19,264 nt of DNA. It comes from Bacillota bacterium. GTDB taxonomy: Bacteria > Bacillota > Clostridia > Lachnospirales > Lachnospiraceae. The stretch covers positions 1 to 19,264 of the forward strand of contig JAEZTJ010000073.1 in the NCBI GenBank assembly GCA_023421505.1. The letters run 5' to 3'. Below the pieces are notes generated by a model, which saw only the letters and a list, made by a program, of their open reading frames with translations, searched no databases and had not been told where the DNA came from. Numbering within the stretch: the first letter of the stretch is position 1; every line of letters starts with the position of its first letter. The position numbers were made by a program, and so were the translations under genes. Positions 7,820-14,150 of the stretch are shown here, piece after piece.

Positions 7820-9560
7820 TCTGACAGCTTACCTCCTCTTCACTAAATTGGGATAAGCAGATTTCACGATATACTTCACAGGTCTTAAATAAGTCGCTGT
7901 GCTTCCCGATTCCTGCAATTTTACCATCCTCCATCACGATAATTTTATCCGCATGCAGAATAGTTCCAGCCCTTTGAGAAACCATGATAATTGTCATATT
8001 GTTGCAGTCCTCTCTTAATGCCTGACGAAGTCTAGCATCCGTTGCATAGTCAAGTGCACTTAAACTATCATCAAGAATTAATATTGGGGGATTTGCAAGT
8101 AAGGCTCTGGCTATCGTCAGCCTTTGTCTCTGTCCTCCGGATAAATTCTTCCCCCCCTGCTCAAGTCTATAATCAAGCCCTTCCTTATAACTAGAGATAA
8201 ATTCTTCTGCCTGCGCAATTCTGACTGCCCTTTGAAGTTCTTCCTCCGTAGCGTCTTCCTTTGCCATTTTTAAATTTTCTTTTATGCTACCCGAAAATAG
8301 TATTGCCTTTTGCGGAGCAATCCCAAATTCCTTCCGAAGATAGGCAAAGGTATACTCCTTTAAGGAAATACCCCTAAGCAAAATATCTCCTTTTGAGATA
8401 TCATAAAGTCTGGGAAGCAGATTAATTAAAGTCGATTTACCCGAGCCTGTACTGCCGATAATTCCAACCGTTTCCCCCTCCTCTATCTCAAAGCTTATAT
8501 TAAAAAGAGCATTTTCCTCCGTGCCCGGATATGCAAAGGATACTCCCTTTAAGGATAGCAATGGAACGTTATTTCTTTCTGTCTCCACGCTCGCCATTTG
8601 TTTTCCTTCTATTAATGTTGCTTTTGTATCAAATACTGAATTAATACGTGCTGCAGAAGCAGCCGCTTTCGTAAATATAATTACCAGATTTGCTACCACC
8701 ACAAGTGCCAAAGCAATTTGAGTCATATAATTAATCAAAGCAATTAATTCTCCTTGATTAAGCCTACCAGCACCTACACGGATTCCTCCGAACCAGATGA
8801 TAGCAACTATGGCTAAATTCATAAACGCAAAGATAGCCGGATTTAGTAACGCCGACAGCTTACCGACCCGGATCGCAATATGTGCCGCTTCTTCATTCGC
8901 CTCCTCAAAGCGTCTCTCCTCCTTTTCCTCCCTGGAAAAGGCCCTAATCACCCTCGCACCGGTTAAATTCTCCCTGGTGATTAACGCGATTTTATCAAGC
9001 ACCTTTTGCCTCCCCTGATAGAAAGGAATGGATTTCTTCATGATAGTATAAAGTAAAAATGCAATAATCAGAGCTACTGCAAAGAAAATGAGAGAAAGCT
9101 GTAAATCCAAAAGCATTGCCATTACAGCAGCTCCTACAACCAAAAAGGGTGCTCGTACCACAAGGCGTATTAACATAGCAACCGCAAGCTGCATCTGATT
9201 AACATCGTTCGTGATAACAGTAATTAGTTTATTGGTGCCGAGCTGATCTAAATCTGCATGAGAAAGCGTATTAATATGCACAAATAACTCATTTCTTACT
9301 CTTGTTCCAAAGCCTTGAGAGGCTTTCGATGCGCTATATTGACAGATTAACGCAAAAATAAGCCCCGCCACTCCAAGCAGCAGTATAATTCCGCCTTTTT
9401 GAAGTACGAGACCTTTATCCCCATTCTTAATCCCTTCGTCTATAATCGAAGCCATAACAAGGGGTACAATCAACTCAAAAACAGCCTCCAGCAATTTAAA
9501 GAAAGGCCCAAAAGTGATTTCAAATTTATAATATTTTAAATATTTGAACAAACGCAACAT
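7809..9560 (-). CDS. ABC exporter half-transporter with degenerate ATP site
   Basis: Exporter half-transporter of 583 residues with an N-terminal membrane domain (about 1-320) and a C-terminal ATP-binding domain. Walker A (GSTGSGKST) and the signature (LSGGQRQRL) are normal. The residue after Walker B is Asp, not Glu (LILDDSLSALD), and the H-loop His is Gln (MVSQRAG). Such replacements are typical of the degenerate partner in heterodimeric exporters, whose other subunit supplies the working site; the next gene has those residues. I chose the ATG at 9560 because GAGGG lies eight bases upstream; the earlier ATGs up to 9614 have no ribosome-binding site and would add 18 residues. First gene of the two-gene transporter unit. 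Confidence 0.9.
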   Translation of the reverse strand: MLRLFKYLKYYKFEITFGPFFKLLEAVFELIVPLVMASIIDEGIKNGDKGLVLQKGGIILLLGVAGLIFALICQYSASKASQGFGTRVRNELFVHINTLSHADLDQLGTNKLITVITNDVNQMQLAVAMLIRLVVRAPFLVVGAAVMAMLLDLQLSLIFFAVALIIAFLLYTIMKKSIPFYQGRQKVLDKIALITRENLTGARVIRAFSREEKEERRFEEANEEAAHIAIRVGKLSALLNPAIFAFMNLAIVAIIWFGGIRVGAGRLNQGELIALINYMTQIALALVVVANLVIIFTKAAASAARINSVFDTKATLIEGKQMASVETERNNVPLLSLKGVSFAYPGTEENALFNISFEIEEGETVGIIGSTGSGKSTLINLLPRLYDISKGDILLRGISLKEYTFAYLRKEFGIAPQKAILFSGSIKENLKMAKEDATEEELQRAVRIAQAEEFISSYKEGLDYRLEQGGKNLSGGQRQRLTIARALLANPPILILDDSLSALDYATDARLRQALREDCNNMTIIMVSQRAGTILHADKIIVMEDGKIAGIGKHSDLFKTCEVYREICLSQFSEEEVSCQNEK

Positions 9561-9687
9561 AGTATATACCCTCTTTTGTTTACTCATGATGTTATACATT
9601 AGTATTCTACTCATGTATCATTATTTACATTTATTTACATAGCTAAAATAGTCTTGTTACAACTTAATAATTTATAGATAAGCTTAC

Positions 9688-10233
9688 TTATAACGAATGA
9701 TCGAGTGCCTTGTTACATAGTCTGGTAAATGAGTCTAAAAATCTGTTATTATCCTCTGAAGTTCTTTTCTTTGAATGTCCTTTTATTCGCTCTCCCGTCC
9801 GTCGGCATCTCTTAGCTATATCACGTTCCATTAGCATTACATCAATGTTATTATCTGTGTATACCTTGCCGCCCGGATGAATGGCAAATGCACCTTTGCC
9901 GAGTGCCATTGCAGCTACTCCATAATCCTGTGTTACAACGATGTCACCCCTATTCGTTCTGTTGATCAGTGCAAAATCAACTGCATCTGGCGCCTTACTC
10001 ACAGAGATAATTTCACTATACTTAGAATCAAGTATATGACTGGTGTCAATAAACATAATCACCGGTATCTTAAGCTTCACCGCTACAGTCTCAATAATTT
10101 CTTTCACCGGACATGCATCCGCATCAACTAAGATTCTCACACTAACGCCCATGCCTTTTGGGCATAAATCCTGAAGAATAGCGTCTTTTGCTATTCTTCC
10201 AAAGGCTTGCATGTACTTTGCAAGACTATTCAC
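9688..10233 (-). CDS. YaiI/YqxD family protein (DUF188) with an inserted N-terminal extension
   Basis: The core, RILVDADACPVKEII through the C-terminus, is a full YaiI/YqxD protein of about 150 residues, with the family's DADACP motif, TQDYGVA and the basic RRTGERIKGHSKK region. The fold is PIN-like; the biochemical role is not established. The best start is GTG at 10233, with GGAGG six bases upstream, giving 181 residues. That start adds 31 residues not normal for the family. They come from an 84-bp hairpin-rich insertion flanked by a 9-bp duplication; without it the same ribosome-binding site and GTG would read directly into the canonical N-terminus. The ATG at 10152 has only a weak AGG nearby. 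An ATG at 10302 lies inside a repeat and is rejected. The gene follows thpR by 73 bases and is probably cotranscribed with it. Confidence 0.85.
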   Translation of the reverse strand: MNSLAKYMQAFGRIAKDAILQDLCPKGMGVSVRILVDADACPVKEIIETVAVKLKIPVIMFIDTSHILDSKYSEIISVSKAPDAVDFALINRTNRGDIVVTQDYGVAAMALGKGAFAIHPGGKVYTDNNIDVMLMERDIAKRCRRTGERIKGHSKKRTSEDNNRFLDSFTRLCNKALDHSL

Positions 10234-10238
10234 ACTAA
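10137..10238. mobile_element. 84-bp three-hairpin insertion with 9-bp flanking duplication in yaiI
   Basis: The 9-mer TCACACTAA occurs at 10137-10145 and again at 10230-10238 and bounds 84 bases. The insert consists largely of three perfect hairpins: ATGCC/GGCAT, GAAGAATAGC/GCTATTCTTC and CTTGCA/TGCAAG, each with a short loop. Insert plus one duplicate is 93 bases, exactly 31 codons, so the reading frame survives. This looks like a small non-coding insertion element that landed on the start codon. Its family is unknown. Confidence 0.65.
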
Positions 10239-10240
10239 TC

Positions 10241-10300
10241 CTCCCTACCGCCAAAAACCTACGAATTTGGGCAGCGTACAAATATGCCGATTGAAAAGTC
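10241..10300 (-). repeat. Dispersed 60-bp upstream repeat, copy 2
   Basis: Second copy of the repeat at 711-770, in the same relation to its gene: it ends in the GGAGG of yaiI. It fills most of the gap between the thpR stop codon (10307) and the yaiI start. It lacks the extra hairpin found beside copy 1. Confidence 0.8.
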
Positions 10301-10306
10301 ATTGGT

Positions 10307-10852
10307 TTAATTATCCAGCTTCACCTGATACACCTCAGTATAAACCAGCTTCCCCTTTATACGTTCAGATTTCATCAAACTTATTTTCTTTACCTTCATC
10401 TGCATCGCTGTAATTTCGGTTTCAAAGTCTTTTGCTATGAAGCTATCCTTGACTTTCACCCTTCTAGCAAGAGTTAAATGCGGCTTATACTCTCTATCAT
10501 CCACATCAAAAAAACCTGCACTCTTAAGCTCCCTAACAAGCTCTTTCTGAAGTCTCCATAAGGTTTCTTCCCGTTCAACTCCAATCCAGTAAATATCACC
10601 TTCGTTTCTTCTAAAATAGCCAAAGCCGCCAATTCTAATCTGAAAAGACTTAGCCCTTGACTTATCAACTGCCTGCTGCATCGCTTCTTTCACCTCTTCT
10701 ACTCGATTCGTCTCGCCAATAAAATTTACGGTAAGATGAAGATTATCGATATGAGTAAAGCTGCCCGAAGCAACACCCTGCAATGTTTCGATTGTATGAT
10801 AAATTGAAGTCTTAATAGCTTCGTCAAATAAAACCGCAATAAAAAGTCTCAT
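10307..10852 (-). CDS. thpR: RNA 2',3'-cyclic phosphodiesterase (2H family)
   Basis: Protein of 181 residues of the LigT/ThpR 2H phosphoesterase family, the usual length. Both catalytic HxTx motifs are present: HLTV at residues 39-42 and HLTL at 125-128. The N-terminal MRLFIAV and the region around GGFGYFRR are also typical. The family opens 2',3'-cyclic phosphates on RNA to 2'-phosphates and can work in reverse as a ligase; the role in this organism is inferred. GGAGG lies nine bases before the ATG. A promoter with a perfect -10 lies at 10899-10927. It is the first gene of a likely thpR-yaiI unit. Confidence 0.93.
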   Translation of the reverse strand: MRLFIAVLFDEAIKTSIYHTIETLQGVASGSFTHIDNLHLTVNFIGETNRVEEVKEAMQQAVDKSRAKSFQIRIGGFGYFRRNEGDIYWIGVEREETLWRLQKELVRELKSAGFFDVDDREYKPHLTLARRVKVKDSFIAKDFETEITAMQMKVKKISLMKSERIKGKLVYTEVYQVKLDN

Positions 10853-10898
10853 CCTAATATGCCTCCATGATACTGCATCAATATAGATCTATAATCTG

Positions 10899-10927
10899 AT
10901 TATATCCTAAATATTATCCCACAACAA
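10899..10927 (-). promoter_or_regulatory. Promoter of thpR
   Basis: On the minus strand, TTGTTG (10922-10927), a 17-base spacer and a perfect TATAAT (10899-10904). The start site would lie about 40 bases before the thpR ATG. Confidence 0.55.
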
Positions 10928-11169
10928 CAAGTTTAAACGTATCAGGTTTTATAACGTACATTTATAATTTGTGAGAATATAATACATTGTAATCAAAAAT
11001 TATACCTATTATAATAATATTGAGTACGATGTTATTTCATACCGTGGATATCAATTATCACAGTAAATCACTATAAAAACCTTATTATGTTCAGATATTG
11101 TACATAGAGTTTGTAAGATAATACTTAAGGCTTGATAAAACAACTTATCTGAGAGGCGGTACAACTACT
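10928..11169. other. Divergent AT-rich intergenic region
   Basis: The 317 bases from 10853 to 11169 separate thpR (minus) from the metallo-hydrolase gene (plus). They hold the thpR promoter on one side and a candidate plus-strand promoter at 10987-11015 on the other. No ORF, repeat or structured RNA was recognised in the rest. Confidence 0.5.
10987..11015 (+). promoter_or_regulatory. Candidate promoter of the metallo-hydrolase/DUF3006 pair
   Basis: TTGTAA (10987-10992), a 17-base spacer and a perfect TATAAT (11010-11015). It would give a long leader of about 150 bases before the ATG at 11170, so a closer promoter is possible; none as good was seen. Confidence 0.4.
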
Positions 11170-12087
11170 ATGAGCAAAATAAAAAAGCAATTCATCGGCC
11201 GTGTCGGAGGCCTCCTTCTTCTGACTGCGATGGCTTTATTGATCAACCAGTGTAGCAGTACGAATGAGAAAGAGAACTTAGACTCTGCTCTTATCCGTAC
11301 AGACATCATGGATGTTCATTTTATCGATGTTGGTCAGGGTGATGCGATTTTAATAGAAGCAGATAATCAAGCTATGCTGATTGATGCAGGAGAAAATAAC
11401 AAAGGAAATCTGGTTATGAATTATTTAAAAACACAGAATATTACTAAGCTTGATTATGTAATAGGTACCCATCCGCACAGCGATCATATCGGCGGTTTAG
11501 ATACTGTAATTAATTCCCTTCCGATCGAGCAGCTGATCCTTCCCTCCGCTGTTAATACAACAAGAGCCTATGAGGATGTTCTAGATGCCATTGAAGCGCA
11601 AAAGCTTTCTATCACGAAGGCGAAGGCTGGTGACCATTATGAACTAGGCTCAGCTTCCTTTACCATAATTGCACCCAACTCTTCCTCCTATGAAGAATTA
11701 AATAACTACAGTGTCGGCATTAAGCTTACATACGGAGAGACTTCTTTCCTTTTCACTGGGGATGCTGAGGAATTATCCGAGAAGGAGATGCTCAAAAATG
11801 GTATCGATCTCTCTGCCGATGTCTTAAAGCTTGCTCATCATGGTTCCTCAAATGCCAGCTGTGAAGAATTCTTAGAAGCTGTAAATCCAAAGCATGCAGT
11901 TATCAGCGTAGGGAAAGAAAATGATTACGGTCACCCCCATGTTGAGACCTTACAGGCAATGAATAATCATAATATAGATGTATATCGTACTGATCTGCAG
12001 GGAACGGTGGTATTTACCTCAGACGGTAAAACAATATCTGTTAATACACAGCCTTATAAGATTACAGACAGTGATCTAATAAATTGA
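11170..12087 (+). CDS. ComEC/Rec2-like metallo-beta-lactamase-fold hydrolase, membrane-anchored or exported
   Basis: Protein of 305 residues with an N-terminal basic and hydrophobic stretch (about 5-26) and then a metallo-beta-lactamase fold like the C-terminal domain of the DNA-uptake protein ComEC. Metal ligands are visible: HPHSDH at 101-106, a TGDAEE motif, LAHHGSS, and a final GHPH. The opening FIDVGQGDAILIE is typical of this subfamily. The segment LLINQC at 23-28 resembles a lipoprotein signal, but Gln before the Cys is not standard, so the product may instead be anchored or secreted. These stand-alone proteins are often paired with DUF3006 proteins, as here. The family has been linked to nuclease or phosphodiesterase activity; the substrate is unknown. 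An AGGCGG site lies ten bases before the ATG. Confidence 0.88.
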   Translation: MSKIKKQFIGRVGGLLLLTAMALLINQCSSTNEKENLDSALIRTDIMDVHFIDVGQGDAILIEADNQAMLIDAGENNKGNLVMNYLKTQNITKLDYVIGTHPHSDHIGGLDTVINSLPIEQLILPSAVNTTRAYEDVLDAIEAQKLSITKAKAGDHYELGSASFTIIAPNSSSYEELNNYSVGIKLTYGETSFLFTGDAEELSEKEMLKNGIDLSADVLKLAHHGSSNASCEEFLEAVNPKHAVISVGKENDYGHPHVETLQAMNNHNIDVYRTDLQGTVVFTSDGKTISVNTQPYKITDSDLIN

Positions 12088-12106
12088 TTGAATAGGGGTT
12101 TGGCAT

Positions 12107-12325
12107 ATGAAAAAATTCATCATTGACCGCTTTGAAGGGATGTATGCTATTTGCGAGGAAGAGGACAAAACCATGTTATCCATTCCAAAGTATAGACTCC
12201 CCCTTGATTGTAAAGAGGGAGACTGCATAATTCTTAACACAAAGGGAATGTATCAAAAGGATAACGAAGTAACAATGGAACGAGAAAAACGTATCCGCGA
12301 TAAAATGGATCGGCTATTTAAATGA
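12107..12325 (+). CDS. DUF3006 domain protein
   Basis: Small protein of 72 residues that matches the DUF3006 pattern: an opening KKFIIDRFEGMYAICEEED, a central IPKYRLP and a charged C-terminal helix. It starts 19 bases after the metallo-hydrolase gene, with AGGGG eight bases before the ATG, so the two form an operon. DUF3006 proteins are commonly found beside ComEC-like hydrolases; the function is unknown. Its last codons overlap the convergent aroK-like gene by 12 bases and also form part of a terminator hairpin. Confidence 0.8.
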   Translation: MKKFIIDRFEGMYAICEEEDKTMLSIPKYRLPLDCKEGDCIILNTKGMYQKDNEVTMEREKRIRDKMDRLFK

Positions 12326-12339
12326 TGCCGGTCTTTTTT
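12308..12339 (+). terminator. Terminator of the metallo-hydrolase/DUF3006 operon
   Basis: GATCGGC (12308-12314) pairs with GCCGGTC (12327-12333), with one G-U pair, across a 12-base loop, followed by six T. It overlaps the DUF3006 stop codon and the 3' end of the convergent aroK-like gene. Confidence 0.6.
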
Positions 12340-12835
12340 CTTCCAGGAGACTTTCTATAATCTTTTCCATCAATTCCTCCATACTAAGACCCTCGCCATC
12401 TACAGTAATATGAGCATATTTTTCATAAAGCGGACATCTTTCTTCATAAAGGGCCTTTAACGTCTGCCCCTCTCGAAATACAACTCCTCTTTGCCTTATA
12501 TTGCCAAGACGATTCTCAATTGTTGCATAGCTAAGACGGATATATACTACCGTTCCAATCTGTCTTAGATGTTCCATAGCCCTTGTACCATAAATCACAC
12601 TACCGCCAGTTGCAATGACTGATCTCTCCGTATGGATATCGGCATTCACTTGCTCTTCTATCGCAATTAAGCCCTCCAAACCGTCTCTATCAATAATATC
12701 CTTTAATAAACATTTCTCCTGCTCCTGAATGAGTAAATCAGAATCTATAAAATGAAATCCCAGTACCTTTGCTAAGATTACTCCTATCGTACTCTTCCCG
12801 GCACCGGGCATACCTATTAAAACTATATTTTTCAT
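12314..12835 (-). CDS. Shikimate kinase-like protein (divergent substrate site)
   Basis: P-loop kinase of 173 residues, the size and layout of shikimate kinase: Walker A GMPGAGKST at 8-16, the DSD motif at 31-33, and ERCPLYEKYA with Arg133 in the lid region. Two substrate-site positions differ from true AroK. The FR pair of the FRxxE motif is Leu56-Ile57, although Glu60 and Glu61 follow, and the GGG loop is GGS at 77-79. The RP motif of the lid is also absent (QRGVVF). It may still be a shikimate kinase, but it could phosphorylate another small molecule. No other aromatic-pathway gene is nearby. The ATG has only a distant AAAGGA, 11 bases upstream. A palindromic element starts 35 bases upstream and may contribute the promoter or leader. 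Confidence 0.75.
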   Translation of the reverse strand: MKNIVLIGMPGAGKSTIGVILAKVLGFHFIDSDLLIQEQEKCLLKDIIDRDGLEGLIAIEEQVNADIHTERSVIATGGSVIYGTRAMEHLRQIGTVVYIRLSYATIENRLGNIRQRGVVFREGQTLKALYEERCPLYEKYAHITVDGEGLSMEELMEKIIESLLEEKRPASFK

Positions 12836-12856
12836 GATCTGATAATTCCTTTCATA

Positions 12857-13033
12857 AGCTAATATTATTTAGGTAATTGCGAAACCCATTAATTGTAAGT
12901 ATTGTATACACGGCATATACTATTCCGGAGCGGAAGTTAAGCTCATAGGAGCGTTGGAGCGAAGGAATAGTATATACTGTGTATACAATTAGAAAAACTA
13001 TATTGTTTCGCAATTACCTAGCTAATATTATTT
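12857..13033. mobile_element. MITE-like palindromic element, copy 1, with flanking direct repeats
   Basis: The element occupies 12870-13020. Its ends are perfect 16-bp inverted repeats (TAGGTAATTGCGAAAC and its complement), with further paired arms ATTGTATACAC/GTGTATACAAT and ATATACTATTCC/GGAATAGTATAT around a GAGC-rich centre. The 14-mer AGCTAATATTATTT occurs on both sides (12857-12870 and 13020-13033; the outermost base can be counted either way), as expected for a target duplication. It differs from copy 2 at 8 of 151 positions. It carries no ORF, so it would need a transposase supplied elsewhere. It lies just upstream of the aroK-like gene. Confidence 0.85.
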
Positions 13034-13153
13034 TGGCAATAGCGAAATACATCAACTGCGGGTACTTTGTTTATGTACTATTAAACCATTACTGATCCTT
13101 CCTGTCAATCTTATCAGAATAAGGAATATTTTCCGCTGTATCATTCTAGGAAC

Positions 13154-13448
13154 GGTTACTGATAGGACTCCCGGGAATGGGAAGCCATTTTGAAAAGCCA
13201 GTTCCAGTTTACTAGCACTTCTAAGGTGTCTTCGTCCGCTTGAAACAATCAGACCGCGCAAAAACTCCTCAAGGAATATAGGGGAAACCTACACAGTAGC
13301 TTCCCCCTATATTCCTTTCGTCAGACAGTTTGCGCTCGTGCGATTCCGCACGTCTGATTTCACCGCTCCCTCAGACACCTAAGAATTGCACGTAAACTGC
13401 AAATGCTTTCTAAATGACTTCCCATCCCCTTACGTCCTACCTGCAACC
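13154..13448 (-). ncRNA. Candidate large structured RNA of unknown family
   Basis: The region folds end to end. Paired arms (plus-strand positions) are 13154-13168 with 13434-13448, 13173-13198 with 13405-13429, 13205-13231 with 13373-13399, 13241-13254 with 13353-13362, 13256-13266 with 13327-13335, and a 17-bp stem 13271-13287 with 13301-13317. Inside that stem is a small CUAC/GUAG tip, and a side hairpin lies at 13337-13352. Five positions in three of the arms pair as G-U when read from the minus strand and would be A-C mismatches on the plus strand; I found none favouring the plus strand. This points to a functional minus-strand transcript. It lacks the SRP GGAAG loop region, RNase P conserved regions and tmRNA ends. 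No clear promoter or T-tailed terminator was found. Confidence 0.55.
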
Positions 13449-13463
13449 TGTCTATCGAAAATC

Positions 13464-13565
13464 TTACGATACTAATGCACCTAAATGTTCTTTATTACCC
13501 TTTTCTACCTTTGCTTTTGCCATCGTTAGACCAACCAGAAACGTCACTCCGATAAAAAGTTCCAT
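13464..13565 (-). CDS. Possible 33-residue small membrane protein
   Basis: ATG at 13565, GAGG ten bases upstream, stop at 13464. The peptide starts MELFIGVTFLVGLTMAKAKV, a hydrophobic helix followed by a lysine-rich tail, a layout common in small membrane peptides. It lies directly upstream of the candidate structured RNA on the same strand and could share its transcript. No family is recognised, and a chance ORF of this length is quite possible. Confidence 0.35.
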   Translation of the reverse strand: MELFIGVTFLVGLTMAKAKVEKGNKEHLGALVS

Positions 13566-13757
13566 CTTATCTTTTCCTCGATTTTATTCAATTTCATGGC
13601 TATTTATTTTTTATCATGCTTTGAAAGCCTTGTTACTACTGGTTTTTGCGACAGCGAAAATTATTCAATAACACATTGCAGTTAATTATCATATTTCAAT
13701 AGAACATTTTTTTAAAATCATTTATAAGTAAAATTTTGAAAACGATCGGAAAGGTAT

Positions 13758-13786
13758 TTTACAGAAGCGAATCCTCATGATAAAAT
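13758..13786 (+). promoter_or_regulatory. Promoter of the small PQ-loop-like gene
   Basis: TTTACA (13758-13763), a 17-base spacer and TAAAAT (13781-13786), about 70 bases before the ATG at 13862. Confidence 0.5.
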
Positions 13787-13861
13787 AAAGTTCGATATAA
13801 TAACTCTTAAAAGCACCTATCCATATGAGTGCAACCAAGAATAAAAGAAATGAGGTTTATT

Positions 13862-14134
13862 ATGGCACATATATTTGAAACAGCGATGTTAATCAGTTTT
13901 GGAATATCCTGGCCGACATCCATCATTAAATCCTATACCTGTCGGACAGCAAAAGGAAAAAGTCCTATTTTCCTTTTATTTGTCTTAATCGGATACATAT
14001 TTGGTGTTGTTGCAAAGTTCATGGGCGGTGATGTGACTTATGTTGTAATCTTCTACATTCTTAATTTCCTAATGGTATCAATTGATCTTTGTCTTTATTT
14101 CCGTAACAGACGTATCGATGCCGGGCGAATGTAA
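13862..14134 (+). CDS. Small three-helix membrane protein, possibly PQ-loop/SemiSWEET-like
   Basis: Protein of 90 residues with three likely membrane helices (about 3-20, 38-55 and 62-81). The segment SWPTSIIKSYTCRTAKGKSP resembles the PQ-loop pattern of SemiSWEET half-transporters, where a proline-containing helix is followed by a basic loop and a Gly-x-Ser turn. Length and helix number also fit that family, but the PQ dipeptide itself is WP here, so the assignment is tentative. SemiSWEETs move small sugars as dimers. I chose the ATG at 13862 because GAGG lies six bases upstream; the earlier ATG at 13829 has no such site. It is the only gene of its transcription unit and is followed by a palindromic element. 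It is convergent with galE. Confidence 0.7.
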   Translation: MAHIFETAMLISFGISWPTSIIKSYTCRTAKGKSPIFLLFVLIGYIFGVVAKFMGGDVTYVVIFYILNFLMVSIDLCLYFRNRRIDAGRM

Positions 14135-14150
14135 TTCATTATCATGATTA

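Larger units (their letters stand above)
13027..13668. repeat. Weak outer inverted repeat around the structured RNA region
   Basis: About 15 of 20 positions can pair between the sequence near 13027-13048 and that near 13646-13668. The left end also resembles the beginning of the 151-bp palindromic element (about 22 of 33 positions from GGCAATAGCG onward). The structured RNA and the small ORF may therefore sit inside an old, decayed element of about 640 bp. Apart from these, nothing was recognised in 13034-13153 or 13566-13740. Confidence 0.3.

Noticed and set aside
10234..10302. ATG at 10302 as the start of the yaiI-like gene
   Set aside because: It would translate the dispersed repeat and has no ribosome-binding site; the GTG at 10233 follows GGAGG directly.
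13052..13261. 69-codon minus-strand ORF within the structured region
   Set aside because: It overlaps the paired arms of the candidate RNA, has no good ribosome-binding site and no recognisable protein features.
13154..13448. Retron, group II intron, SRP RNA, RNase P RNA or tmRNA
   Set aside because: No reverse transcriptase or intron protein is nearby, and the conserved sequence signatures of these RNAs were not found. A database search is still needed to exclude other known RNA families.
13414..13671. 85-codon plus-strand ORF
   Set aside because: No ribosome-binding site, no family, and it runs antisense through the RNA arm and the small minus-strand ORF.
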